DNA from: Prorocentrum cordatum
Lineage: Eukaryota; Sar; Dinophyceae; Prorocentrales; Prorocentraceae
Assembly (NCBI GenBank): GCA_963575745.1
Contig: CAUYUJ010001436.1
Span: 234,120 to 298,119, forward strand
Direction of reading: 5' to 3'
Length of the DNA stretch: 64,000 bases
Below the pieces are notes generated by a model that worked only from the letters and a program-made list of their open reading frames with translations, was not told the origin of the DNA and made no database searches. The position numbers were made by a program, and so were the translations under genes. Positions 38,401 through 49,230 of the stretch are shown here, in pieces; the first letter of the stretch is position 1, and every line of letters starts with the position of its first letter.

Positions 38401-38880
38401 GCCATCATGGAGTGGCATCGAGTCCACCTCAGTCCAGCCCAGTCTACTCCCGTCCCGTCCTCTTCAGTCCACCCAGTTTCGGTCTTCTGGTCTGCTCGGA
38501 GCCTGCGCTAGCCGACATCTGTGTGGCCCTTGAGCGCCGGGGGAGGAGGGGGGCACGAGAAGCCTCTGGAGGCGCCCAGGTCAGGCCATCTGGCCGTGCG
38601 CTGCAAGTCCGGGAAGCCTCCCTCGAAGGAGCTGCCGGAGGAGGCCAGGCCGATGTCAACGGTCAACCGCAATCGGGCTGGCTTGGGACGACCAGGCCAC
38701 GCAACCACGACCTTGCAGAAACGTGCAGAGCACGCGACCCCCGAGAGCCTCTGGAAAGCTCCTGGAACTTTCGTCGAGAATCCCCGAATGCTGCCGAAAA
38801 TGGCTGGGTACGATAGTCATGAACACGCTGCGGACGCAACAGATAATACGATCGGTGAAGATTGTAGGCGGAGGCCATGG
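38401..38880. other. 3' flank of the glycosidase-like gene
   Basis: A short CAGTC-type repeat at 38420-38475, then GC-rich sequence. The plus frame KSGKPPSKELPEEARPMSTV is mildly protein-like, but the minus strand is likely the transcribed strand here. No gene is called. Confidence 0.35.
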
Positions 38881-41703
38881 TCATACAATGATGCTGTCGC
38901 ACCCCTGATTTACCCGGCAGCCCATTGCACCTGGACTGCATTCGACCTGGCTCCTTCCCACTGCGCCGACCACCACCTTCACCACTGTGACCGTGCCTCC
39001 TGCAACGGCTCCTGCCGCACCGCCGCCCTCGCCAGCATCGTCCACCCCAACGGCGTGCATTGGTGGAACAATCACGGCAACATCGACGCTCTCGCCCGGC
39101 TGCCCAAGCACAATGAAGCCCAGCAGCTGAGCATCGCCGGTGGCTGCACGCAGCAGCTCGCTCTCGCCCAGGGCGTCGCTCTCGCCTGCGGCGGCCGAGC
39201 CGATCGCACGTGCAGCCATGAAGCGCTGCGGCGAGACCGCGACGTACTTGGCCTGCTCGCCCAGCAGCACCCAGCCCCCGGAGAGCACGGGCGCAACCTG
39301 ATGCAGCCGCACGTCTGTTGCATTCCCCGTCTTGGTCGTTTCTGTGGCCATGTGAACTGGCGGCGCGCTCTCGCTGAAGGCCTGCACGCACGAGGCCGCA
39401 GGCACGCCGTCTTCGCACGGTGCGCCGAAACGTGTAACAACGTAGCCGCGGCCCGAGAGCGCGGGCGGCGATAGCTGTGCTGGCGTGATGGAACAACCGC
39501 TCTCGCCCATGTTCCAGAGCAACAAGCTGTACCACCACAGCCCACCAGCCTCGGACCCCGCACAGTGCGGGAACAACCTTGCCATCGAATTCGCCCGGCG
39601 ATCGTGCCGCGCGGACCCGTTTGCTCTCGCGGGAACCGTTGGTGCCGACCAGACCTCGGCCTTTGCACACTTGTTCCCTGTGGCATCGAGGTAGAAGTTG
39701 TCGAGCCTGTGTGCAGCGAATCCTGGTTTGAGGATGACCCCATCCAAGCGGAGCGCTCGATTCAGCAATGTGAGATTGGTGCCACCGATCATGTCACCGA
39801 TGCCGACGGCGCCCGTGGTGAGCGTCGCCATCATCAAGTTGCGCTCGAGGTCCGTCGTCCCCGGACCCCGCGGGGGCCCACACGTCGGCTCCGTCTGCAC
39901 GCTCGTGGTCCGCAACGCATCTACCACGGGCCGGATCCCCAGGGATGCGAGGAAGAGGCCCGTGGAGGCGAAGGCGCTCGTCGTGGCTCTCCGCTCCTGG
40001 AAGTCGTAGGAGCAGCGGGCCGAGACCAGGGCGGACCAGTTGCGCGCGACGCTCAGCATCTGATCTGAGGGCAGCGACTGGTCCGTCCGGATGGGGACGC
40101 GCCACTTGGTGGCACCTCCGGGTCCGAGCCCGTGGGATGGCCCCAGGTAGCCGTCCAGCCAGAGCTCGTGCGCGTCGGTGCTGTTGATGCGCGAGGTGTA
40201 GCCCAGAAACCATGTGGTGAGAGTGTCGACCACCATGGCGTGCATGTTGTTGTTGCGCACACCGTATCCGATGACGTCGTCCCAAAAACGGTGCGACTCG
40301 GATGCGACCGCCTGCGCAGTCCTGGAACAGCAGCCGGTCCAATACGACAACTGAGCGTCGGGAAGGTCTTGGTCCTCCATGGTGTAGTGATCGGCGTACT
40401 CGTTCCCTTTCGCACTCTCGTTTCCCCAGCGCGCCACCTGCGTCTTTGAGCCCGCTAGTAACATGTATAGCATCTGCCAATGGGTGCCAGGGTTGGAGCC
40501 GTTTTCGCCGAGGCCAAGTGGCCAATGATACTCAGAATGCGACCAGTTGCTGGCCCAGGGCCCATCGCACCGCCCATTGGCCCGGTGGGTGTGCCAAAAT
40601 GGATCAAGGTGGTAGATGCCGATGCGCAAATTCACAGACTTGTGGTAATCCTGCAGCAACTTGATAGTCACATGCATCGGGACCTTGGAGGCTGCTTGGC
40701 AGGCAGGCACCTGACAATAGCAGTAGTAACCTCCGTTGTCCATCATATAGTGAAGCACGCGGCTGTACTCATCGTCGTCGAGGCTGAGCTTCACCGAACC
40801 TCCGTTGGCTTGCATCACTTGGCCCCACGACGTGTACGCAGCCGCGATACCACCTCTGCCAATGAGCACCGCCTCTTGCTCGTACGCCACAGGTACTGAA
40901 TCGATGTACCCACTCACGCCGACCGAGACACGATCGCCAGTCGGAATCGGAGTGGAGGTCGGCTCCATCGGCCCTGCGCCTCGAATAGGCTCCGCCGCTT
41001 GTGAGACATACACCGCCTTGTGATGGGTCAGAGGAGTCAGCACGATGCAAGGTAGCTGCTGGGTGGTGAGGTTCGCTGCGGTGCTGTTGAACATCGCGAG
41101 AAATCCGCCTCCAAGACCGCCTGCGAAACTATTCATTTTGTTGGTGACAAAATTTGTGGCAATCAGATCGCCATTTGTTGCCATGAAGTTCAGTGCGGAA
41201 GGAACCTTGAACGAAGGAAAGTGCGAAGCCAGTGGCAATGCCGGCTCCAAAGAACCATCGTTTCCCGCGTGTTCCTTGCCAGCACCCGGGTCACCCGCCC
41301 ATTGGCCTGGTAATGGCCGTCCATCTGCGTTGGCGACTCCAGACTTGGGCGTGGGATAGGCTAACGTGCTGGTGGCGCCATTCGGGAACGAGAGCTTGAA
41401 TGCGAATGCGTCGAAATCGTGCAAGTAGCGAATGGTGGCAATGACCTCGCACGAAACACCCTGCGATGAATCCTCGCGACTGTTCGTCGCAGCGGTGGCA
41501 AACCGCTGCGACACTTCGTCCACCCGGCCAAGTCGCTGGTCAGTGATGGAGTGCTGCTCCTGCGGGCCAAGGGGCAAGAGGCCTCCGTTGTGTGAGGACT
41601 GATACTGTCCGCCACATCGCAAACCAACCAAGCCGTGTGATAACTCGATCGCGCTCCCAGAATAGCCTTCGACGACGGCCTTATACGTGAAATCCCACCA
41701 GCC
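38881..41703 (-). CDS. Large glycoside-hydrolase-like protein (raffinose synthase/alpha-galactosidase type), partial 5'
   Basis: One uninterrupted minus-strand exon of about 940 codons ending TGA 38883-38881. The frame extends past the first TTG to GWWDFTYKAVVEGYSG, just inside a possible acceptor at 41705-41704; a stop at 41724-41722 closes it upstream, so earlier exons are missing or lie across the repeat element at 41694. Landmarks are GIYHLDPFWHTHRANGRCDG, SEYHWPLGLGENGSNPG, MMATLTTGAVGIGDMIGG followed by TNLTLLNRALRLDGVILKP, and WWYSLLLWNMGESG. The order of a GGxVxxxD-like segment, LLxRxxxxDGxILKP and a late W.Y..LLxWN segment resembles clan GH-D enzymes. This is by-eye similarity; no catalytic Asp pair could be assigned. 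Many N-x-S/T sites (NWSHS, NGSN, NSTD, NATD) suggest passage through the secretory pathway. The Gly/Val-rich last 50 residues may be variable. Confidence 0.65.
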   Translation of the reverse strand, partial: GWWDFTYKAVVEGYSGSAIELSHGLVGLRCGGQYQSSHNGGLLPLGPQEQHSITDQRLGRVDEVSQRFATAATNSREDSSQGVSCEVIATIRYLHDFDAFAFKLSFPNGATSTLAYPTPKSGVANADGRPLPGQWAGDPGAGKEHAGNDGSLEPALPLASHFPSFKVPSALNFMATNGDLIATNFVTNKMNSFAGGLGGGFLAMFNSTAANLTTQQLPCIVLTPLTHHKAVYVSQAAEPIRGAGPMEPTSTPIPTGDRVSVGVSGYIDSVPVAYEQEAVLIGRGGIAAAYTSWGQVMQANGGSVKLSLDDDEYSRVLHYMMDNGGYYCYCQVPACQAASKVPMHVTIKLLQDYHKSVNLRIGIYHLDPFWHTHRANGRCDGPWASNWSHSEYHWPLGLGENGSNPGTHWQMLYMLLAGSKTQVARWGNESAKGNEYADHYTMEDQDLPDAQLSYWTGCCSRTAQAVASESHRFWDDVIGYGVRNNNMHAMVVDTLTTWFLGYTSRINSTDAHELWLDGYLGPSHGLGPGGATKWRVPIRTDQSLPSDQMLSVARNWSALVSARCSYDFQERRATTSAFASTGLFLASLGIRPVVDALRTTSVQTEPTCGPPRGPGTTDLERNLMMATLTTGAVGIGDMIGGTNLTLLNRALRLDGVILKPGFAAHRLDNFYLDATGNKCAKAEVWSAPTVPARANGSARHDRRANSMARLFPHCAGSEAGGLWWYSLLLWNMGESGCSITPAQLSPPALSGRGYVVTRFGAPCEDGVPAASCVQAFSESAPPVHMATETTKTGNATDVRLHQVAPVLSGGWVLLGEQAKYVAVSPQRFMAARAIGSAAAGESDALGESELLRAATGDAQLLGFIVLGQPGESVDVAVIVPPMHAVGVDDAGEGGGAAGAVAGGTVTVVKVVVGAVGRSQVECSPGAMGCRVNQGCDSIIV

Positions 41704-42601
41704 CTTTCGGGCGTGATTGGTTTAGCGGGTTTCCTCTTCCAACCCCCTTCTTTCCCACCAGGGAGGGATGTACCCCTCCCCCTAACCCCTCTCCCTTGGA
41801 CCTGGAGGGGGGGGGCGGCGAGGCGTTGGAGCGTCCAAGACGGCCTCGGCGAGAAGGCAAGCATGATTGATTTTTCCGTAGATTTGGGGACCATTTTGGC
41901 CTCCTGGGGTGGTGGTGGGCCCCATTGGACCCTGCCCCTTCTTTGATCGAACTCCTCCAAGACGGCTCCAAGATAGCGCCCAAGGCTCCGAAGAGTGCCC
42001 CAAGAGGGCCCAAAGAGGCGCCCAGTAGGCCCAAAGAGGCCCACAAGAGTTCCCCAAGAGACTCCCAAGAGATCCCCAAGAGGCCCAAGAATCTCCCACG
42101 AGGCACCAAAGACGCTCCAAGAGGCCCCCGGGACCGCCAAGAGGCCCCCTAGACGCCCCAAGAGAACTCCGAAAAGCTCTCGAGAGACATCCGAAGCGAC
42201 TCCGAGAGGTATCCAAGAGGCCTCTGGCCTTTCTGTTCGCCCTCCTCCTCCTCCTCCTCCTCTTCCTCCTCCTCATCCTCCTTCTCCTCCTCCTCCTCCT
42301 CTTCCTCTTCCTCTTCCTCCTCCTCCGCCTATTCCTTCTACTTCTCCCTCCTCCTCTCCCTCCTCTCCCTCCTTGCCCTCCTCCTCCTCCGGTAACTCCT
42401 CCATGACGGCTTCCCTAGCCCTTTCTTCCACTGCATGCTTCTCCACATCCCTGGTCAGGGCAATTCGCCTAGGCATTCTTTTTGTATGGGCTGGTGGGCT
42501 TACTTTTTTTGATCTGCGGCTCAAAGGACGACTCCAGAGAGCGGGTCAATCTCGACAGGGGCACCAAGCGCTGGTGGGTTTACGCGAAGCGTCTAGAATT
42601 T
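41694..42601. mobile_element. Composite repeat element, copy 1
   Basis: Starts CCCACCAGCCCTTTCGGGCG and contains GGGCTGGTGGG, the exact complement of its first 11 bases, at 42488. A second CTGGTGGG at 42571 leads into TACGCGAAGCGTCTAGAATTT. Between are a CCCCCTTCTT..CCC leader, a GTCCAAGACGGC stretch, a TTGATTTTTCCGTAG spacer, C-rich CCAAGA units and a CTC tract (42240-42340). The same order occurs at 57362-58861. One end overlaps the first codons of the glycosidase-like exon. Confidence 0.7.
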
Positions 42602-42793
42602 TCGAGTACGGTCAGCTGGACATGTTGCCCGCGCTGCCAGCCAACAGCGTCAGAAGGAGAGTCCGAGGAAGAATCCGAAGATGCGGCTAGCAACAAGGAG
42701 AGGGGCACCGCCATACTGCCGCGCTTTGCCTGCCGCATGCTACCCACAACCGTAACAGTCGCAACTACAACCCGCGATGCTGTACCCACCTAA
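42602..42793 (+). CDS. Possible terminal exon after the composite element
   Basis: Continuing the plus frame from RWWVYAKRLEF (in the shared element end), this reads SSTVSWTCCPRCQPTASEGE then SEEESEDAASNKERGTAILP and ends DAVPT stop. The Ser/Glu-rich part looks like real protein. The other element copy has the same GWWGYAKRLEF peptide but then enters a tetranucleotide array. Weak support. Confidence 0.25.
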   Translation, partial: SSTVSWTCCPRCQPTASEGESEEESEDAASNKERGTAILPRFACRMLPTTVTVATTTRDAVPT

Positions 42794-43180
42794 CCGGACC
42801 AACACGCCCTGACTGAGCCCAAGCGGCCTGAGCCAGGTGTCCACGGTGGCCAAGGAGGAGCGGAGAGCTGCGCGTGCGTTGCGAAGAGGCACAGCAGCAG
42901 GAGCCATATCCTGACAAGCGAGCCTGCTCGTCACGTGGGACGCAGACGACACAAGGCAGCCCCAAGACAGTCCGAACAGACCCCTATGGGAGGCCCACGG
43001 GACACGGAGACGAGAGGTGCCGCCGACAGCCTTCTGGGCGGTGCTCGATGGGCTGCCACACAGCGTGCCCCGCTGGCACGGTGGCGGACTTGCCGCAGAG
43101 GCACTTCGAAGTACGATGGTGGCGGCGGCAGGTTCGACCTCTCCCCTGTCGCCCTCGCTCCCCCTGCGCTTCGCAGGCAG
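42794..43180. other. No gene supported
   Basis: GC-rich sequence open on both strands with no clear winner. Confidence 0.35.
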
Positions 43181-43372
43181 AGGCCTCCCGGATGGGGTCC
43201 GAGCCGATGGGGTCGAAGGATCGCGCCGCATCGGTGACGTCGGCGTGGGGAAGCACGGGCTCCACATCGACTCCTCCTCCTCCTCCTCCTCCTCCTCCTC
43301 CTCCTCGTCGATGCATCGGCGATGCGGCGCGATCTTCCGACCCCATCCAGTAGGACCCCACCTAGGAGGCCT
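43181..43372. mobile_element. Foldback element, family B, copy 3
   Basis: Left AGGCCTCCCGGATGGGGTCC; right GGACCCCACCTAGGAGGCCT. The core has GATGCATCGGCGATGCGGCG and an inserted CTC tract at 43270-43305 not present in the other copies. Confidence 0.85.
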
Positions 43373-43554
43373 AGAGCAGGGTGCCCCGTCTCTCGCGCCG
43401 ACCTCCCCGCGGGGCGCCCCCCGCCCTCCTGAGCACCGACCGCTGGAGCGCCGACGCGGCGCTCTCCCCTCTCCTGGCGGGGCTGGGGCCACGCACGGGA
43501 GCAGGCGCCGGGCTGAGACCCTCCGTACCTCCCCCTGCACTCAGCAAGGGCATA

Positions 43555-43557
43555 GAA

Positions 43558-43600
<43 letters not shown>

Positions 43601-43668
43601 TGTGTATATATATACATGTACATATAGGTATATACACATAGAGAGAGAGAGAGAGAGAGAGAAAACAA

Positions 43669-43700
<32 letters not shown>
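43555..43700. repeat. (TA)n - (GA)n - (A)n compound microsatellite
   Basis: TA run 43561-43600, GA run 43640-43662, A run of about 26 bases ending 43699. Confidence 0.97.
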
Positions 43701-44120
43701 GTGGGCAACGGTCGTTACCGGGGGGGGTCGGGCGGGAGGCTAACGGTAACGGCGGCCGCGGCTGCGTCCGCGCCACCGGCGCATCACTCGCCTGCGTGCG
43801 CCACAGTCTATGCGCAACGCAGTAGCCTGCAAACGCCACAGCACGCCTGTGAGCACCGAATCATGCCTTTCAGCACCACGCCATGCCTGTGAGCTCGGCG
43901 CCGCAACAAGCAGAGAGCCTGCGAGCGCTGCAATAGGTTTGTGAGCACCGAAGCATGCCTCTTAGCACCACGCCATGCCTGTGAGCACAGCGCCATACCC
44001 GCGGGGGGTCCACCTGTAGCGTGTAGGGAAGGGGTCCAGGCCACCCCGCCCAGTGCGATTGTCAGCGTTACCCGGGTGGTGGTGGTGTTTGGTCTGGGTA
44101 CGTTACGCTGGGGAGGATAA
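43701..44120. other. GCACCACGCCATGCCTGTGA repeats, no gene
   Basis: Positions 43850-43995 contain three or four diverged units of GCCTGTGAGCACCGAA/CAGCACCACGCCATG. Confidence 0.5.
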
Positions 44121-44226
44121 CAAAACGCTCACGAGAGAGAGAGAGAGATAAATAAAAAAGAAAGAAAAAGAGAGAGGGAGAGAGAACGAGAGAGCGAAAG
44201 AGAGGGAGAGAGAGAGAAAGCGAGAG

Positions 44227-44263
<37 letters not shown>

Positions 44264-44265
44264 CA
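44121..44265. repeat. (GA)n-rich tract with (TA)n
   Basis: GAGAGA-rich sequence with an ATATATAT island at 44228-44240. Confidence 0.95.
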
Positions 44266-45185
44266 TGCCAGCATCGTGAACTTACCCCAGCACAGCACCC
44301 GAATAGCAGGCGGCACGGGTGAAGAGGCGGGTCGAGGAGTAGGAGGTCGGCTGTAGGCAACAGGGTTGAGGTTGAGAGCGCGGCCATGTGCACCTGACGG
44401 TATTCTGATCAAGAATCGTGGCTAGCTGGACCAAAAATGTAGTCGTCATTAAGGCGGGAGCACGATTCCAGAATCCGTCGGCGCCCGCTTGCCGGGGATG
44501 CAAAGGCGTGTGGGACATTTGGCTGCCCCCATCCCTGCAAAATCGTATTGAAGGGGGGGGGGGGAGCCCAGGCTCCAAGGGGGTGGGTGCGCGGGCTCCC
44601 CAGCACACCTGTGGGGCCTCCGGAGCCTGCAATATCCACCCTCCGTGGCCGCCAAGATCACAGGATGCTTTCTAAAATTGCTCCAGAAGAGCTCCAACAC
44701 GCCGGTAAAGCCTCAATAACACCCAATATAGTCTCATGACGGCCGAAGGCGCCGAAAAGAAACCTCAACAGGCCCCCCCAAGAGAGTCCCAAGAGGCTAA
44801 CAACATCGATTGTCCATTCGTTTTTGCATGATGTTCGAGTTCTCGGCTCTCTGGCGTCTGCGCGATCAAGACGGCCGAAGAGGCCTCCCAGCCTGGCCCA
44901 AACCGGCCCAAGAGATCTTCAAAACGGCCCAGAGACGGCAAAGGAGACAGCAAGGTTCCAGTGTTGGTTCTGCTTTACGTGCTCATCATTCGAGAACTAG
45001 AGGAGCAGAGCAATGCCCGAGCCAGAACCAGACCAGGCTTGTTCACAGTCGAGATGCACATGATCCCATGACTCTCCACTGATGCGGCACGACCCATACC
45101 TGGACCTGGCCCATGGCTGCGGTGGAATAGTTCCCCAAACGGTGCTTGCACATAAGATTTCTTACTTGTCTTCACCATCTGGTTT
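44266..45185. other. No gene supported
   Basis: Mixed sequence; CCAAGAGG-type units appear weakly at 44760-44950. Frames on the two strands conflict. Confidence 0.35.
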
Positions 45186-45392
45186 GGACACCCGAAATGG
45201 GTACCGAAAGAATGGGTACAATGCCCAACAACAAATGTTGTCCCAAACCAACAGCGGCCGCTGTTGGGCAGGCGGCCTTCTGTCTCGAATGGACACAGGC
45301 CGCGGCGGCGTGGAGAGCGAATCCTGTTCAGAATGAACAAGAACTGCTGTTGGACATCGTACCCATTCTTTCCGTGCCCATCTCGGGCGTCC
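45186..45392. mobile_element. Foldback element with central 20-bp palindrome
   Basis: The left arm 45186-45232 (GGACACCCGAAATGGGTACC then GAAAGAATGGGTACAATG) is complementary, with few mismatches, to the right arm 45346-45392. Between the arms is the perfect palindrome CCAACAGCGGCCGCTGTTGG (45248-45267). It is non-coding and MITE-like. Confidence 0.75.
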
Positions 45393-46165
45393 AGATCTGG
45401 GGACCTGTCCCCCGTCTTTTCCGGGCGGTGCCGCTCATCGCCGCCTCGCCGCCGCCCGTCGCCTGGGCCCCAGTGCCGGCTTTTCCGGGCGGTGTCGCCC
45501 GTCGCCGCCCCGTCGCCGCCTCGTCGCCGCCCCGTCGCCGCCCACATCCATTGCACCACACAACTTGCACTACACGGATTGCACCACATGGAGTGCACCA
45601 CATTGATTCTCTTTTCTAAGAAGAGAATGGACTCTACCCCCCCCCCGGAGTTATCGCCCCCCCTTTTTCGGGTATGTAAATCACATACTATTATGACCAC
45701 ATGTCCATCCTAAATCTGAAATCACAATGTATCCCCCCTGAGGTTATCTTTTTTTTGTGTGTGTGTTTGTTGTTAAAAACACTATGCGGTGGCATGTTTT
45801 GTTCTAACATAACACTTGTTCACGAATCCCTTGCAAACGCTGGGACGAAGTGCACACGGGCGCGTCGTCGCGCGCGCATGCCGAAATCCTTCAACAACCT
45901 TCGGTCCCGGAGAGATTTCGCAATCGAGTTTCCAAACGACATATAAAAACACAAGGTTTCGCAACACTGATTTGCTAAACAAGCTTCCGCGAAAGCTCTT
46001 GCGATTTTTTGTTATATATATGTATTAAAACCTTTAGGTTTTTCAATATTTTCACAACGTGCTATTAAACGGGCTTCGCGCGCGCATGTCGAAATCTGTC
46101 GAACGCCCTTGCGCGTGTGCCGTCGCGAGAATCCTGCAAAAAATGGGGCGAAGTGCAGACGCGCG
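45393..46165. other. Spacer with TGCACCACA repeats and an A/T-rich part
   Basis: Positions 45545-45605 are TTGCACCACA..-type units, complementary to 22540-22620. Positions 45660-46060 are unusually A/T-rich. GGCGAAGTGCA.AC..GCGCG occurs at 45843 and 46147. No gene. Confidence 0.5.
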
Positions 46166-46840
46166 CGTAGGTATCACGGCCCCCGCCGTGAAAAATCCAC
46201 CCTCCCCCCAGTCACGACGCCCCTCTTGGCTGCCCCCGAGACAAGAGCCTGCGCGGCCCAGGGGGGGGGGGCGGGGACGCATTGAAACAAGAAGCGAGGC
46301 CCTGAAATCTAGGGAGGTATCACGGCCCCCGCCGTGAAAAATCCCCCCTCCCCCCAGTCATGGCGCCCCTCTTGGCCGCCCCCGAGGCAAGAGCCTGCGC
46401 GGCCCACGGGGGGGGGGGGGGGGGACGCATTGAAACAAGAAAATCTGCTGGAAATCTGGGGAGGTATCACGGCCCCCGCGGTGAAAAATCCACCCTCCCC
46501 CCAGTCACGACGCCCCTGTTGGCTGCCCCCGAGACAAGAGCCTGCGCGGCCCAGAGGGGGGGGGCGGGGACGCATTGAAACAAGAAACGGCGCCCTGAAA
46601 TCTGTGGAGATATCATGGCCCCCGCCGTAAAAAACACCCTCCCCCCAGTCATGACGCCCCTCTTGACTGCCCCCGGGACAAGAGCCTGCGCGGCCCAGGG
46701 GGGGGACCGGGGACGCATTGAAACAAGAAACGGCGCCCTGAAATCTGTGGAGGTATCACGGCCCCCGCCGTGAAAAATCCACCCTCCCCCCAGTCATGAC
46801 GCCCCTCTTGGCCGCCCCCGAGGCAAGAGCCCGCGACGCT
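46166..46840. repeat. Satellite, about 146-bp unit, with conserved hairpin
   Basis: Units begin near 46170, 46316, 46463, 46609 and 46752. Each starts TATCACGGCCCCCGCCGTGA, where CACGGC and GCCGTG form a stem around CCCC, and contains ACGCATTGAAACAAGAAA plus a long G run. Confidence 0.92.
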
Positions 46841-46974
46841 CTTGGCGTGCGACCGCCGGGGGAGAAGCTCGAGGCAGAGGCACCGTGGCCGCGGCGGGCG
46901 GCCACGGCGCAGCGCGGCAGTGCAGCGATCCGCGGAGTCCCCCTGGGAGTGCGCGCCGCGGGCGCACGGGGAGA

Positions 46975-47076
46975 GACAAGGAGAGCGAGAGAGAGAAAGA
47001 GATTTTTGTATATACATATATATAATTAAAAATAGGTATACATGTGTGTATCTATACATATATGTATATATATATG

Positions 47077-47113
<37 letters not shown>

Positions 47114-47180
47114 CAAGCGAAAGAGATAAAAGGAGAGAGAGAGGGAGAGAGACATAGAAAGAGCGAGAGAGAAAGAGAGT

Positions 47181-47212
<32 letters not shown>

Positions 47213-47215
47213 CAT
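46975..47215. repeat. (GA)n and (TA)n compound tract
   Basis: GAGAGA, then TATATACATATATG, then GAGAGA. Same type as 43555 and 44121. Confidence 0.95.
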
Positions 47216-47317
47216 GCCCGCGTCGTGCAAACATGACGGCGGAACGCTCTTGTCCGTTCTCGGCCTCGGGGGGCCCTCGCGGGGCCCGGGGGGCCGAAAA
47301 GAAGCAACTCGGGGTGA

Positions 47318-47360
47318 AACGCTGGCCCTGGGGAAAGGGTGGGGACTTCCTGGGGACTGC
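47318..47360 (+). repeat. WPWGKG-type dispersed repeat, copy
   Basis: Plus strand reads RWPWGKGGDFLGTAY. Compare 1963-2010 and 11437-11478. Confidence 0.7.
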
Positions 47361-47925
47361 GTACTGGAAACGTCATAAGCATCGGACGTCTGGGACGGGA
47401 GAGGGACGAGAGAGAGGGAGAGAGAGAGAGAGAGAGAAGAATGAGCGGGTCGGAGGAAGAGGACAATGGGGTAATTATGAGAGCGGGAGGGATGGAGGCA
47501 AGGCGATAGTGGCAGCGAGGCGGGAAAGTGAGGACCGAATGAGGCACGACGAGGGATGACCAGAACGGCTGACGTCTCACCCAACGACCCCACGTCTCAC
47601 CCCACGACCCCGCCAGGATGCAATCGTCAACTGCAAACTGGTCGCGACTGCGACCTTGAGGCTCACAAGAGGAAACGGTGCCAACCCCCAGAGAGAACCC
47701 ACTGCCCGCACAAGATGACGGCAATCGTACGGACGTGCGCGCACATACCCGATCAAGCCATCACGAGTCTGGGAGGTGTGGTGGCGCCCCAGCTACGCAA
47801 CGGCGCGCCGAGCGAGGGATCATCTTAGTAAGCCCCGATTCGCCCGCGGACAGGACAGCCAAAGAGAGTCGATATTCGCGAGAGCGTGGTTCACCGCCGC
47901 CTTACTATGGAAAATTCCCCACCCC
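47361..47925. other. No gene seen
   Basis: GA-rich at 47400-47440; duplicated CCCAACGACCCCACGTCTCA near 47579-47610. No gene. Confidence 0.4.
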
Positions 47926-48150
47926 CCCTGCTCGAACCCCCCTCCTCCCCCTGCTCGAACCCCCCTCCTCCCCCCCCCTTCTCCCGTCAAAACCCCCCAA
48001 ACTCCCCCCCCCCTCTTCTCTGGATAACCCCGGGGGGTCACTACCGGTTCGAACCCCCCTCCCCCCCCCCCTCCAGAAAACCAGCGGGGGTCACTACCAG
48101 CTCGAACCGCCCCCCCCCCCCTCCCCCCTTCGCCGCCGGCAAAAGACTCC
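47926..48150. repeat. Left C-rich flank of the CCCCACTGT minisatellite
   Basis: Contains GGGGTCACTACC..TTCGAACC twice. The complement of this block appears at 49280-49500, so the minisatellite is bracketed by an inverted pair. Confidence 0.75.
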
Positions 48151-49230
48151 TGGGTCCCCACCACCGTCGTCACCACTGTCCCCACCACCACCGTCCTCAC
48201 CACTGTCCCCCAATGTTCCCACCACTGTCCCCACTATCCCCACCAATCCACCCACCACCGTCGCACTGTCCCCACTGTCCCCGCCACTATACCCACCACG
48301 ATCCCACTCTCCCCACTGTCCCCACCACTGTCCCCACTGTCCCCACCACTGTCCCCACTGTCCCCACTATCCCCGCCGCTGTCCTACTAAGCTGTCCCAC
48401 TGTTCCCACCAATGTCCCACTGTCTCTACCACTCTCCCCACTGTACCACTATCCCACTGTCCCACCACCGTCCTCAACACCGCCCTCACCACTGTCCCCA
48501 CCACAACCGTCCCCACCACTGCCCCACTGTCCCCACCACCGTCCCAATGTCGCCTCACAACTGTCCCCGCCACCACCGGCCCAACACTGCCCCACTGCCC
48601 CCATTGTCCCCGCCACTGTCCAACCGTTCCCACCACTGACCCCACTTTCCCCACCAGTTCCCCCACCACTGTCGCACTGTCCCCACTGTCCCCACCACAA
48701 CCGTCCCCACCACGATCCCACTTTCTCCACTGTCTTAACTGTCCCCACCAGTGTCCCACTGTCCCCACTGTCCCCGCCACTGTCCCACTGTCCCCACCAC
48801 TGTCCCATTGTGCTGCCCCACTGTCCACACTGTCCCCACTGTCCCCACCACTCTCCCCACTGTACCACTGTCCCACCACCGTCCTAACCACCGCCCTCAC
48901 CACTGTCCCCATGACCACCGTCCCCACCACTGTCCCACTGCTGTCCCCACCGCCACCGTCCCCACCACTGTCCCACTGCTGTCCCCACCACCACCGTCCC
49001 CACCACTGTCCAACTGTCCCCATTTTCCCCGCCACTGTCCCACTGTCCCCACAGTCCCCACCACTGTCCCCACTGTCCCCGCCACTGTCCCCACCACTGT
49101 CCCCAACAGTCGCACTGCCCCCACTGTTCCCACCACTGCCCCCACCACGGTACCACTCTTCCCACTGTCCCCACTCCCCACCACCATCCCCACCACCGTC
49201 CCAACCACTGTCCCCACCAGTCCCCCATCC
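48150..49230. repeat. CCCCACCACTGTCCCCACTG minisatellite
   Basis: More than 1 kb of CCCCACTGTCCCCACCACTG units, with CCG and TTC variants. Confidence 0.95.
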
